From: Sphingobacteriales bacterium 39-19
GTDB lineage: Bacteria; Bacteroidota; Bacteroidia; Chitinophagales; Chitinophagaceae
DNA length: 64,000 nucleotides
NCBI GenBank assembly: GCA_001898465.1
Contig: MKTX01000017.1
Location: 124,001-188,000 of the forward strand
Direction: 5' to 3'
The notes beneath the pieces are model-generated. The model was not told the DNA's origin. It worked only from the letters and a program-made list of their open reading frames with translations, and ran no database searches. Shown piece after piece: positions 17,910-27,196 of this stretch (position 1 is the stretch's first letter; every line of letters starts with the position of its first letter). Made by a program: the position numbers and the translations under genes.

Positions 17910-19979
17910 ATGGCATTAACGAAAGAAATGTATAGAAGAGCCTGGGAGAAAATGTGTTTGGCAAAAGCTATGGCCGAAACCTATGAAGCCAACCGGCAAA
18001 TTTGTAAATATGTGCACAGCACAAGCCGGGGGCACGAAGCGATTCAACTGGCCACCGCATTTAATTTATTACCCTGCGATTTTGTAAGCCCTTATTACCG
18101 GGATGAAAGTATCATGCTGGGTTTGGATTTTTCACCCTATACCTTAATGTTGCAATTATTGGCAAAAGCAGGCGACCCTTTTACCGGCGGCAGGGAATAT
18201 TATAACCATCCCAATGGCAGGTTGCCGGGTAAGCCCACCATGATACACCAAAGCAGCGCAACCGGTATGCAGGCAATTCCCACAACCGGTATTGCCCAGG
18301 GCATAAAATATTTAGAACGCACAGGATCAGATCAACTTCAAAAAGGCCCATCGGGTGAATTGCCGGTAGTGGTATGCTCTTTAGGCGATGCCAGTATTAC
18401 AGAAGGAGAAGTGAGTGAAGCTTTTCAATTTGCCGCTTTGCATCAACTACCCATCATATATTTAGTACAGGATAATGACTGGGGAATTAGCGTAAGCAGG
18501 CAGGAAGCCCGCACCTCGAATGCGTATGATTTTATTTCGGGTTTTAAAGGAATAGAAAGGATCAGTATAGATGGCAGTGATTTTGAAGCCAGCTATAACA
18601 CTATGAAACAGGTTATACAAGAAGTCCGTGAAAAACGAAATCCCTGGCTGCTGCATGCAAGGGTGCCTTTACTGGGCCACCATACCAGTGGGGTGCGTAA
18701 AGAATTTTATCGGTCGGAAGAAGATTTGCTAAAGCATGGATTAAGAGACCCTTTCCCGAAGTTACAAGAAGTGCTTTTGAGAGACGGGATTTCACAAGCT
18801 GAATTAGATGCCATAGAACATGAAACAAGATTACAAGTATTGGCTGACTTTGAAAAAGCAGTTGCCTCGCCCGAGCCGGATGTGGCACAAGTTGAGCAAT
18901 TTGTATTTGCAGACACCCCCGTAGAAATAGAAAAAGGAGAAAGAGAACCCCGTGGAAAAGAAAAAGTATTGATGGTGGATGCCGCACTATTTGCCATAAG
19001 AGAAATTATGGCGCAGCATCCCGAAGCCGTTTTATATGGGCAGGATGTAGGGCGCAGGTTGGGTGGCGTTTTTAGAGAAGCCGCCACGCTTGCTGAACAG
19101 TTTGGCGACCACCGGGTTTTTAACACGGCTATACAGGAAGCCTATATTATTGGTTCTACGGTGGGCATGAGCGCTGTGGGTTTGAAACCTATTGTGGAAG
19201 TTCAGTTTGCCGATTATATTTACCCGGGATTGAATCAATTGGTTACTGAAATTTCTAAAAGCGGTTATTTAAGTTGTGGCAAATTTCCCGTACAAACACT
19301 TATCCGGGTTCCTATTGGCGCTTATGGCGGGGGCGGTCCTTACCATAGCGGAAGTGTAGAGAGCACTTTGCTTACGATTAAAGGAATCAAAATTGTTTAC
19401 CCCTCAAATGCCGCTGATATGAAGGGTTTGATGAAAGCCGCTTTTTATGATCCCAACCCGGTTGTGATGCTGGAACATAAAGGATTGTACTGGAGCAAAG
19501 TGCCGGGAACCGAAGCTGCTAAAACCATTGAGCCAGCTGAAAATTATATAATCCCCCTGGGAAAAGCAATCATCAAACAAAAGGCATCAGAAATAAAAAT
19601 ACAGGAGGGGCAAAGTTGTTGTATCATTACCTATGGTATGGGCGTATATTGGGCATTGGAAACAGCCCGCAAGTGTGAGGGTAATATAGAAATAATTGAT
19701 TTGCGAACTTTATTCCCGTTAGACGAATCCCTGGTTTTTGAATCGGTGAAGAAACATGGGAAATGTATCATACTTACTGAAGAACAACAGAACAATTCAT
19801 TTGCAGAAGCATTGGCAGGAAGAATTGCAAAAGCTTGCTTTAGATTTTTAGATGCACCCGTAGATGTATTAGGTGCATTGAATTTACCGGCAGTGCCCAT
19901 GAATATGGGATTGGAAAAAGCAATGCTGCCCAATGCAGAAAAACTGGAAGCCCGGGTTCGCATGCTCCTGGCATATTGA
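17910..19979 (+). CDS. Branched-chain 2-oxo acid dehydrogenase E1, alpha and beta fused
   Basis: 689 aa. Residues about 1-335 match the E1 alpha subunit: TPP motif GDASITEGEVSEAFQFAALH ... VQDNDW, with substrate-side SRGHEAIQLA. Residues about 345-689 match E1 beta: LYGQDVGRRLGGVF, VGLKPIVEVQFADYIYPG, VRIPIGAYGGGGPYHS-type active-site region and a transketolase C-terminal domain. Two subunits that are separate in most bacteria are thus one chain, as I recall from other Bacteroidota. It decarboxylates branched-chain 2-oxo acids (or a related 2-oxo acid) on TPP and passes the acyl group to lipoyl-E2. E2 and E3 are not in the window. Confidence 0.9.
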   Translation: MALTKEMYRRAWEKMCLAKAMAETYEANRQICKYVHSTSRGHEAIQLATAFNLLPCDFVSPYYRDESIMLGLDFSPYTLMLQLLAKAGDPFTGGREYYNHPNGRLPGKPTMIHQSSATGMQAIPTTGIAQGIKYLERTGSDQLQKGPSGELPVVVCSLGDASITEGEVSEAFQFAALHQLPIIYLVQDNDWGISVSRQEARTSNAYDFISGFKGIERISIDGSDFEASYNTMKQVIQEVREKRNPWLLHARVPLLGHHTSGVRKEFYRSEEDLLKHGLRDPFPKLQEVLLRDGISQAELDAIEHETRLQVLADFEKAVASPEPDVAQVEQFVFADTPVEIEKGEREPRGKEKVLMVDAALFAIREIMAQHPEAVLYGQDVGRRLGGVFREAATLAEQFGDHRVFNTAIQEAYIIGSTVGMSAVGLKPIVEVQFADYIYPGLNQLVTEISKSGYLSCGKFPVQTLIRVPIGAYGGGGPYHSGSVESTLLTIKGIKIVYPSNAADMKGLMKAAFYDPNPVVMLEHKGLYWSKVPGTEAAKTIEPAENYIIPLGKAIIKQKASEIKIQEGQSCCIITYGMGVYWALETARKCEGNIEIIDLRTLFPLDESLVFESVKKHGKCIILTEEQQNNSFAEALAGRIAKACFRFLDAPVDVLGALNLPAVPMNMGLEKAMLPNAEKLEARVRMLLAY

Positions 19980-20031
19980 TTTTGTAAATTGATTTAAATA
20001 TCTTTTTAAATCCTTTTTTAAATCTGTTTTA

Positions 20032-20568
20032 ATGATGAAGCAGCATGAAATATTTACAATAGGCCACTCTACCCGTACACTGGATGAGTTGGTGAAAATG
20101 CTTACTTCATTTTCAATAGAATTGTTAGTAGATATTCGAAGTTTTCCCGGTTCCCGGAAATTTCCGCAGTTTAATAAAGAAAACCTGGAAGCCACTATTC
20201 CTTTATATGGCATTGAATATTTACACATGCGTGACCTGGGTGGCAGAAGAAAAGCATTACCTGTATCCCATAACATGGGCTGGCGATTAGCAGCTTTTAG
20301 AGGCTACGCCGATTATATGGAAACACCCGGTTTCCTGGAGGCCATTAAAAAACTTGAAAAGCTGGCTACAAAAAAACGGGTAGCTTATATGTGTTCTGAA
20401 GCGGTTTGGTGGAGATGTCACCGATCTTTGGTATCTGATTATTTAAAACTTAAAGGATGGAAAGTGATGCATATTATGGCAATAGGTAAAGCAGAAGAAC
20501 ATCCCTATACCAGCCCTGCAAAAATAATAGATGGAAAATTAGATTATAGCCCGGGTACGGCTTCCTAA
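20032..20568 (+). CDS. DUF488 family protein
   Basis: 178 aa cytoplasmic protein. Typical DUF488 features are FTIGHSTRTLDEL (about 7-19), LVDIRSFPGSRKFPQFN (about 35-51), the YLHMRDLGGRR segment, and MCSEAVWWRCHRSLVSDYL (about 119-137) with a conserved Cys/His/Arg cluster. The biochemical function is unknown; the conserved polar residues suggest a hydrolase or nucleic-acid-related activity. It follows the E1 gene by 52 bp on the same strand and is followed by a small membrane-protein gene after 33 bp. Confidence 0.85.
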   Translation: MMKQHEIFTIGHSTRTLDELVKMLTSFSIELLVDIRSFPGSRKFPQFNKENLEATIPLYGIEYLHMRDLGGRRKALPVSHNMGWRLAAFRGYADYMETPGFLEAIKKLEKLATKKRVAYMCSEAVWWRCHRSLVSDYLKLKGWKVMHIMAIGKAEEHPYTSPAKIIDGKLDYSPGTAS

Positions 20569-20601
20569 AAAAACTAAATCACGGAATTTAAAAAATTGAA
20601 C

Positions 20602-21066
20602 ATGCAAATCATTCGTTATTTTAATATCCTGCTTACAGGCATTATTACCGGCATTCTTGCAGGTATTTGGATCGGACTGAATCCCGCCGGCTTTAGTTTT
20701 GCTACTTACTTGCCCATTCAGCAAAAATTGATCAGCGATTTATATCATTATTTACCGGGCTTACAATTAGCGGCGCTTATACTTTGTGTTATTTCTGCCT
20801 GGCAACATAAAAAACAAAGATTGGTATTCTGGGGATTTATTGTGGCTTCCCTGTTATTGGCTTGCAGTATTTTAATCTCACTCATCGCTATTCATCCTTT
20901 GTATACACAAATGATGAGTTGGACGATAACTACTTTACCGGCACAATGGGAGCCGCTGGAAAGGGAAAGTTGGCAATACCAGCAATGGCAAACCATGGCG
21001 GTGCTGCTTGCATTTTGTATTATTGTATGGTATTCTTTATCAGAGCCTGAAATAAAACCTGCATAA
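20602..21066 (+). CDS. DUF1772-like small membrane protein
   Basis: 154 aa from the ATG at 20602; a TTG two codons upstream is possible. Four hydrophobic segments (about 6-28, 50-66, 74-96 and 130-147) and the W-rich C-terminal part (LERESWQYQQWQTM) resemble the DUF1772/anthrone-oxygenase-like family. No activity can be assigned in bacteria. It probably shares a transcript with the DUF488 gene. Confidence 0.65.
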   Translation: MQIIRYFNILLTGIITGILAGIWIGLNPAGFSFATYLPIQQKLISDLYHYLPGLQLAALILCVISAWQHKKQRLVFWGFIVASLLLACSILISLIAIHPLYTQMMSWTITTLPAQWEPLERESWQYQQWQTMAVLLAFCIIVWYSLSEPEIKPA

Positions 21067-21269
21067 CCTGGGTTATTGTTTTTTTATTTCATCTTCTCTC
21101 CATTTTATTTACTCAGTAACAATCCATATTGCAGTTTATTATCGGGTATTGGAATTTAATTTTTTGTTGTATTTATTTTAGCATATATTTATCGAAGCCT
21201 ATAAAAATTCACAACCATTTAATGAAAATTCCTATGATGATATAACCAGTTTAATAATTAAAGCTTTAC

Positions 21270-22013
21270 ATGGAGTCGAAAATAAAGATCCTCGTAGTAG
21301 AAGATGAAATGCTAATTGGTGCAAAAATTTCAATGTTGCTTACTGAACTGGGCTACGAAGTAACCGGGTTATTCCCACGGGGAGAAGAAGCGCTCTTACA
21401 CATGAAAGAAAGCAAACCCGATTTGGTATTATTAGATATACAACTGAATGGGGAATGGGATGGAATAGAAACAGCCCGCCGGTTACATGCAGAAAACGAT
21501 ATCCCCATCATATTCTTAACAGCCAATGCCGATGAAGCGACTTTTAACCGGGCAAAAATTACAAAACCTGCGGCATTTATTTCAAAACCATTTAAGCAAA
21601 TAGATTTGCAACGGGCAATTGAATTGGCAATTAGCCGTATGGCTGATATGAAATTAGGCGAACATGATACCTCTCCATTTTTACACGAATCCTTTATTTT
21701 AAAAGACCGCATATTCATCCGGCATAAAGATAAAATGATAAAGATTATGGTGGATGATATTTTGTTTATAGAAGCTGACCGGAATTATAGTAGAATATTT
21801 ACCCAAAATAAAGAATTCCTATTATCTGTTACGCTCAAAGTAATTGAAGATAAGTTTTCAAAAAATAATTTTGTACGCATACACCGTTCTTATATGGTGA
21901 ATATAACCCGTATTGACGAAGTGGCCGAAAGCCATGTGGTAATTGGTAATAAATCAATTCCTTTGAGTTCAGGATTGAAAGAACAATTGATGGTGAGGAT
22001 ACAAACTTTATAG
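21270..22013 (+). CDS. LytTR-family response regulator
   Basis: 247 aa. Receiver domain about 5-120 with the acidic pocket EDE (11-13), phospho-acceptor Asp56 in LLDIQLNG, a conserved Thr in FLTAN and Lys in FISKPF. A LytTR DNA-binding domain (about 148-245) follows: DDILFIEADRNYSRIFT ... FVRIHRSYMVN. It binds DNA on phosphorylation. It is followed after 17 bp by the cognate histidine kinase gene, so this is an operon. The 203-bp upstream gap contains a moderate promoter-like TTTTG-N17-TATATTTA at 21162-21191. Confidence 0.93.
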   Translation: MESKIKILVVEDEMLIGAKISMLLTELGYEVTGLFPRGEEALLHMKESKPDLVLLDIQLNGEWDGIETARRLHAENDIPIIFLTANADEATFNRAKITKPAAFISKPFKQIDLQRAIELAISRMADMKLGEHDTSPFLHESFILKDRIFIRHKDKMIKIMVDDILFIEADRNYSRIFTQNKEFLLSVTLKVIEDKFSKNNFVRIHRSYMVNITRIDEVAESHVVIGNKSIPLSSGLKEQLMVRIQTL

Positions 22014-22030
22014 CCAGAATTTAAAACTAG

Positions 22031-23914
22031 ATGAAAAATTTATTCTTTATTTTTTTACTTATACTGCAAACGGGATATGCACAACAAAAAACGTATGACA
22101 GCCTGGAGAAGAAATTGAAAGAAGCTGTATCCCCTGATCAAAAACTAGAAATACTCAATCAATTAGTAGCTGTTTCATTTAATAAGAATATTAGCCAGGC
22201 GCTTATGTATGCCAACCAGGGAGTGGAACTGGCAGATAAAACAGGCAATAAACAATGGCAGCCCAAATTTTATGAAATGGCAGGAAGGATGCATGCCAAT
22301 ATGATTCACTTAGATACCGCTTCCGTTTTCTTTGATAAGGCCATGGCCGGATACCAGCAATTGGGCGATAAAGAAGGCCAGGCTTCCACCGCTTTTAAAA
22401 TGGCCTGGGTTTATAAAAAGAAAGGTGAAACAGATAAAGCTATGAGCAAAGATTTGTATGCTTTAAAGCTCATGGAAGAAACGGGAAACAAAGCGATGAT
22501 ATGCAATGCGCTCACCCGTATTTCAGATGACCTTACCCGGCAGGAACGTTTGGAAGAAGCAAAAGATTACGCCCTGAGAGCTATTGAAATGGCTGAAAAG
22601 AATAATTTATCATCAGAATTGTTTTATGTTTATTTCAATGCAGGGAATGTAGCTATGAGCGCTAATGATTATAAATCTTCATTGGATTATTATAACAAGG
22701 CAATGAAAATAGTGAAAGAACAGGATTTGGGCATGGGCAGTTTATGTGATATTACCAATAGCCATGGTAATGCATTAAAGAGAATGGGCCGTTACAAAGA
22801 AGCAAAATATGATTATGAAACCGCCCTCAAATTGGCAAAAAAGGCAAATTATCAGAATGCAATTACCGCTACCATTGCTAACCTGGGTGAAATAAACTTG
22901 CTGATGGGTAATTATACACAAGCATTGGGATACCAGCTTGAAACCGTTAGGCTGCAGGAGCAGGATAAGGATTTAAGCAACCTTACTGAAAATTACCAGC
23001 ATGTAAGTACGATTTACGAAAAGCTGGGAAATTATAAATCTGCTTTGGAATATCAAAAAAAAGCATATCATATGAGAGATAGTGTAGCATCCATTAAAAG
23101 TGATACTACCATGAGTAAAATGCTCACCCGCTACGAAACCAATAAAAAAGAAGAAACTATTGAGTCGCAGCAAAATGAAATTTCACAACAAAAAAAGTTA
23201 CAAGGCCTTACCATTGGCATCCTTTTCTTAATGTTTGTTTTTATTGTTTTTGGTATTATAAGTTACCGGCTGAGGGTAAAAAGAAGCCGTTTACTGGCTG
23301 CAAAAAATGCAGAGAATGAATTACTGTTAAAAGAAATTCATCATCGTGTAAAAAATAATTTAGAAGTAGTAAGTAGTTTGCTGGCCTTGCAATCTGCACA
23401 AATTGATGATCCCAATACAAAAGAAGCGATGCGGGAAGGCCAAAACCGGGTGCACTCCATTGGTATCGTACATCAGAAATTATACCAGGCCACAAACCTG
23501 GGCGCTATTGAAATGAAAGATTATTTTTTAAATCTTAGTGAAAGCATCCTGGATTCTTTTGGCGCCGAAAACAGGGTAAAGATTGAATTGGCGATGGAAA
23601 AACTGGAAATAGATATTGATACGGCCGTACCCTTAGGATTAATTGTAAATGAATTGCTCACCAATACCATTAAATATGCTTTCCCGCATGGCAAGCAGGG
23701 AAATGTAGTTATTAAATTAGAAAAACGAAAAACGGGTATCCTGCATCTTGAAGTTTCAGATGATGGTATTGGTAAATCAAATATCATTAAAGGAACCGGT
23801 TTCGGAAGCCAGCTGATTTCATTACTTACACGCCAGCTGCGGGGCCATATGAAAGAAGAAATCAACAATGGCACCCACACTTATTTTAATTTCAATCTAG
23901 AGAAAGTTGCCTGA
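22031..23914 (+). CDS. TPR-containing HisKA_2 sensor histidine kinase
   Basis: 627 aa. Signal peptide (about 1-18), then a periplasmic region of tetratricopeptide repeats (about 40-350). A single transmembrane helix (394-413) and a cytoplasmic kinase follow. The phospho-acceptor box EIHHRVKNNL (435-444, His437/438) is of the HisKA_2/HWE-like type, and the HATPase_c domain has VNELLTNTIKYAF (N box) and DDGIG, GTGFGSQLI (G boxes). It should signal to the LytTR regulator encoded directly upstream. TPR sensor regions bind peptides or proteins; the stimulus is unknown. Confidence 0.92.
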   Translation: MKNLFFIFLLILQTGYAQQKTYDSLEKKLKEAVSPDQKLEILNQLVAVSFNKNISQALMYANQGVELADKTGNKQWQPKFYEMAGRMHANMIHLDTASVFFDKAMAGYQQLGDKEGQASTAFKMAWVYKKKGETDKAMSKDLYALKLMEETGNKAMICNALTRISDDLTRQERLEEAKDYALRAIEMAEKNNLSSELFYVYFNAGNVAMSANDYKSSLDYYNKAMKIVKEQDLGMGSLCDITNSHGNALKRMGRYKEAKYDYETALKLAKKANYQNAITATIANLGEINLLMGNYTQALGYQLETVRLQEQDKDLSNLTENYQHVSTIYEKLGNYKSALEYQKKAYHMRDSVASIKSDTTMSKMLTRYETNKKEETIESQQNEISQQKKLQGLTIGILFLMFVFIVFGIISYRLRVKRSRLLAAKNAENELLLKEIHHRVKNNLEVVSSLLALQSAQIDDPNTKEAMREGQNRVHSIGIVHQKLYQATNLGAIEMKDYFLNLSESILDSFGAENRVKIELAMEKLEIDIDTAVPLGLIVNELLTNTIKYAFPHGKQGNVVIKLEKRKTGILHLEVSDDGIGKSNIIKGTGFGSQLISLLTRQLRGHMKEEINNGTHTYFNFNLEKVA

Positions 23915-23941
23915 TGCGATGGCCGCCTGCTTTTGGTTTTA

Positions 23942-25174
23942 CTATTGGCATTGAACATTTAAAAAATGAATGGTAGCCCGGTTATAATCACTATAAATAT
24001 GGTGGCTGGCCAATGCGATATTGATTTGTGATACCAAAAACAGTTTTTGATTCAGGCTTAAATTACTGATTACCGGGAACTGGTTGGGATTGGCTTGCAA
24101 AGCGGCAACCAGGCTATCGGAATTACCAGTAAAATAATCCCGGTTATCCATATAATTTTTTAGTTTAAGTTCATTTACAATATTCATGCCCTGAGCAACA
24201 GAGATTTCCCCGCTACGGGCTATTCTTTCAGGGTATAAAGGAGATCTTTCTGTAATAAAGTATTTGCTGCAAATTCCCCTTGCATTCAATTGATTAAAAT
24301 AATTTAATGCAGCTGCATTTCCTGCAGGGCCCACTTCATCGTTATCATCAAAGCGGGCCATACAAAATTGAGTAGGGATTGTAGTAAAGGACGGCAGGTT
24401 ACTTCCCCCTTGCGCACAATACTGAACACCTGCCTTAAAATGATAAACATAACTGAGTGCCCCGGAAAAAAATCCGCCATTGCTCATCCCTATTGAATAA
24501 CGGGGTTTTTGCCGGTTTGTAATTCCCCGGTTATAAAAAGTGTCGGTAATAATCCTGATATTGGCAAAATCTACATTATTAATAGTATCTACCGGCAATA
24601 AGTACCATCTTAATTTTCCATCTCCATTCGCATCTGTATGGGTTGTTGCTTCCTCCGCTTCTGTAATGATAATGCCATAATTATTATAAACTAAATCTTT
24701 AATGAATTGCTGCCATTCATAATCTCCTGCAATATTGGAAGCCGTACCCGAAGTGCCATGCAGCAAATACACAATTCCTTTATGCCCTGCAGGAAAATAA
24801 GAATACACATTTTTTACCCTGTCTCTGCCCATGATGGATTCATTATGCAATACAAAACTTTGCATACCCAGCAAGTTGCCTGTAAAAACTACATTTCTAT
24901 TTGGCATAATAAACCAGCTGTGCCATTCTTCCGGGGCATCCAAAAGGTTTATATCGCCTGCCCAGCTTCCAAAAACCTGGTTTGTTCCCCATGCATTTGA
25001 AAAAATATGAACCGTATCTCCCGTTTTGAATTTACCGCCCCCATAGCCATTGTTTACTGTAACTGTGAAGCTGTCGGTATTATTTGGTGGTATGGGGTTA
25101 TCGCTTGATTTGCTGCAGGAAGTAATGGCGCCTGATACTAAAACAGAAATGCCTAGGAAGAGTATGATTCTCAT
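23942..25174 (-). CDS. Lipoprotein esterase of the PHB depolymerase type
   Basis: 410 aa. N-terminal lipoprotein signal with lipobox around ITSC (Cys20). Residues about 35-100 look like a small beta-rich repeat domain (VNNGYGGGKFKTGDTVHI ... FGSWAGD), as in bacterial InlB B-repeat/Listeria-like modules. An alpha/beta-hydrolase domain follows: GIVYLLHGTSGTASN (oxyanion region) and the nucleophile elbow GMSNGG. A C-terminal His in SHHIYSDY may complete the triad. Likely an outer-membrane-anchored esterase. It ends 28 bp from the kinase gene, convergently, and no partner gene is apparent. Confidence 0.75.
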   Translation of the reverse strand: MRIILFLGISVLVSGAITSCSKSSDNPIPPNNTDSFTVTVNNGYGGGKFKTGDTVHIFSNAWGTNQVFGSWAGDINLLDAPEEWHSWFIMPNRNVVFTGNLLGMQSFVLHNESIMGRDRVKNVYSYFPAGHKGIVYLLHGTSGTASNIAGDYEWQQFIKDLVYNNYGIIITEAEEATTHTDANGDGKLRWYLLPVDTINNVDFANIRIITDTFYNRGITNRQKPRYSIGMSNGGFFSGALSYVYHFKAGVQYCAQGGSNLPSFTTIPTQFCMARFDDNDEVGPAGNAAALNYFNQLNARGICSKYFITERSPLYPERIARSGEISVAQGMNIVNELKLKNYMDNRDYFTGNSDSLVAALQANPNQFPVISNLSLNQKLFLVSQINIALASHHIYSDYNRATIHFLNVQCQ

Positions 25175-25542
25175 ATTTTTAGTTTGTGTATGGACTTAAT
25201 AAATTAGGAATGGTTTAAATGAACATTCAAAATAATAAACTTACCATTTTATATAACTAAAACGGGTACCCGGATTATTTATTTGGTAAAAATGTAAAAA
25301 AATAAATAAGCTTGATAACTAATTACGCTATTCATCCAATTTATATGGGCATTCGTCCTCAAATGAATATCTGTATCTATTCTTTGCAATAGATTTATAT
25401 CAGCAAATTCAATCCTCAAAAAGACCGCTACTGCAAAGCCTGATTTTTTTACAGCACTCAATGCATTTTTTGTACACCTCTTTAATACGCTCATTTCGCT
25501 ATACAGGAAACTGTTTATTATTTAAATATTAAAATTAAAAAG
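25175..25542. other. Intergenic gap, nothing recognised
   Basis: 368 bp between the divergent lipoprotein-esterase and NTF2-like genes. AT-rich, no terminator-like hairpin and no tRNA. A 71-codon minus-strand frame (25279-25494) is present but has no recognisable domain and is not accepted as a gene. Confidence 0.6.
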
Positions 25543-26019
25543 ATGAAAAAAACGATGTTCACTGCTTTATTATTCTTATTTGGAATAATGGCTTTTGGCC
25601 AGCAGAAAGAAAATGGAACTATTTACATTGCCCATCCCTACATTGATGTGGTGATGAAAACCAGCAGGGCTTATGAAACACAAGATTGGGCTGCACTAAA
25701 AAAAATGTATTCTGATACCGCCCGATGGTGGGTTTCGGGATTAGAGAAATTTATACCCATTGCCGATGCTTTCAAATCATGGAAATCTGATTTTGATTTT
25801 TATAATGATATTAAGCAGGTACAGGTTGGTTATCCCGATTTTTTGCATTACAAAAAGGAAAATGTAATGATTGTACAATCCTGGTGGAACTGGACAGGGA
25901 AATCAAAAAAAACAGGCGAAGAATTAAAAGTGCCAATGGTAATCTTTGATGAATTTAACAGCGCCGGGAAAATTGTTAATGAGTATATCTATGGCGATTT
26001 TTCTAAAATGGAAAAATAA
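25543..26019 (+). CDS. Secreted NTF2-like (SnoaL-type) protein
   Basis: 158 aa. Signal peptide ending ...IMAFGQQ (about residue 20). The mature part has the NTF2-like cone fold pattern: helix DVVMKTSRAYETQDWAALKKMY, then SDTARWWVSG, and paired strands WNWTGKSKKTGEELKVPMVIFDEFNSAGKIV. Such domains are either small enzymes or binding pockets; no catalytic residues are diagnostic here. First of several small secreted proteins around an SDR gene. A hairpin with a weak T-tract follows at 26027-26068. Confidence 0.75.
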   Translation: MKKTMFTALLFLFGIMAFGQQKENGTIYIAHPYIDVVMKTSRAYETQDWAALKKMYSDTARWWVSGLEKFIPIADAFKSWKSDFDFYNDIKQVQVGYPDFLHYKKENVMIVQSWWNWTGKSKKTGEELKVPMVIFDEFNSAGKIVNEYIYGDFSKMEK

Positions 26020-26026
26020 AAACAGC

Positions 26027-26072
26027 TTGCAAATAACCGAAATTCACTAGGGCTCCGGGTTATTGCAAATTT
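26027..26072 (+). terminator. Probable intrinsic terminator
   Basis: TTGCAAATAACC (26027-26038) pairs with GGTTATTGCAA (26058-26068) through 11 bp with one bulged A and a 19-nt loop, followed by ATTTT. It is weak in T's but well placed after the NTF2-like gene. Confidence 0.5.
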
Positions 26073-26222
26073 TAATGAAAGCCTCAGTAAGATCCATACC
26101 TCCATACTTTTTCTACAGGTAAAATAGGTGTCGGGGTATGGATATTTAAATTTAGCAACTGAATGTTATAAAATATTATAAGCGCTCAAGAAGCTGCCTT
26201 GTAATTAAAATACCACATACGA

Positions 26223-27158
26223 ATGAAAACAGTAGGTATTATTGGTGGATCCGGATTTATTGGTAGCTATATTACTAAAATATTCCTGGAAGAAAATTAC
26301 CAGGTACGGGTATCATCTACCCAAATCAATAACAAAGAGAAATACCAGCATTTATATTCCCTGGCAAATTCAGATAATATGTCGGTTGTTCCATTAGATG
26401 TAAGAGACGTTGGCAGGTTACAGGAATTTGTTGATGGCTGTGAAATCATTGTGCATGCAGGAACGCCTTTTGTGTTGAATGTGAACGAGCCGGTAAAGGA
26501 ATTATTTGAACCCACCGTACAGGGTACTAAAAATTTCCTGGATGCGGTGCAAAGATCCGGGCATATAAAGAAGGTTGTTATTATTGCTTCTATTGCCTGC
26601 TGGAATACTTCCTTTCCATTAAACCCCGCAAGCTATTCTCATAGCCATATATTCACCGAAGCGGATCAGCCGTACTTTAATAAAAATGACCATCCTTATG
26701 CACAAGCAAAATATTTTGCCGACCAGGAAGTAAGAAAGTTTATGAATAATAATCCCGGGTTGCCTTTTGAGATTACTTCGCTATCCCCTACCTGGGTAGT
26801 GGGTAATAGTTTGTCAGAAAGAAATGACTCCACCTCTTTAGGGATGCAATATTTAATTAAAAATAAAGTGCTGGAAAACCCCTTCGTTAAAATGTTATTT
26901 GATACAGAAGCAAAATTCTCGATGATAGATGTAAGGGATGTAGCCGAAGCTGTTTTCCAGGCTGCTATAACCTGTGGAACTCATGGGAGAAATTATCTTA
27001 TTGCTAATGAGAGTTATTCTGTTTCGGATATATCCAGGATGTTGAATAAAGAAGAGCCAGTTCAAAATGCTGCCATAATTTATAATAGTGCGCTGGCAAA
27101 AAAGGAATTAGGTATTGCATTTATTGCGATCAAAGAAACCCTGCATCACTGTATGTAA
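26223..27158 (+). CDS. NAD(P)-dependent epimerase/dehydratase (extended SDR)
   Basis: 311 aa. N-terminal Rossmann motif GGSGFIGS (GxxGxxG, about 8-15). The catalytic Tyr and Lys are in HPYAQAKYFAD (YxxxK), and SLSPTWVVGNS and FSMIDVRDVAEAVFQA are typical of dihydroflavonol-reductase-like SDRs. It should oxidise or reduce a hydroxyl/carbonyl on a small molecule with NAD(P)H in the cytoplasm; the substrate is unknown. It sits between the secreted NTF2-like gene and the alpha-beta-barrel gene, 38 bp before the latter. Confidence 0.88.
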   Translation: MKTVGIIGGSGFIGSYITKIFLEENYQVRVSSTQINNKEKYQHLYSLANSDNMSVVPLDVRDVGRLQEFVDGCEIIVHAGTPFVLNVNEPVKELFEPTVQGTKNFLDAVQRSGHIKKVVIIASIACWNTSFPLNPASYSHSHIFTEADQPYFNKNDHPYAQAKYFADQEVRKFMNNNPGLPFEITSLSPTWVVGNSLSERNDSTSLGMQYLIKNKVLENPFVKMLFDTEAKFSMIDVRDVAEAVFQAAITCGTHGRNYLIANESYSVSDISRMLNKEEPVQNAAIIYNSALAKKELGIAFIAIKETLHHCM

Positions 27159-27196
27159 AATAAATTCTAATATTTTCATAATTAAAACAAAACATC

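Noticed and set aside
25279-25494. 71-codon minus-strand frame in the gap upstream of the NTF2-like gene
   Set aside because: No domain recognised, no promoter, and composition like surrounding non-coding sequence. Vague resemblance to a LytTR segment is too weak.
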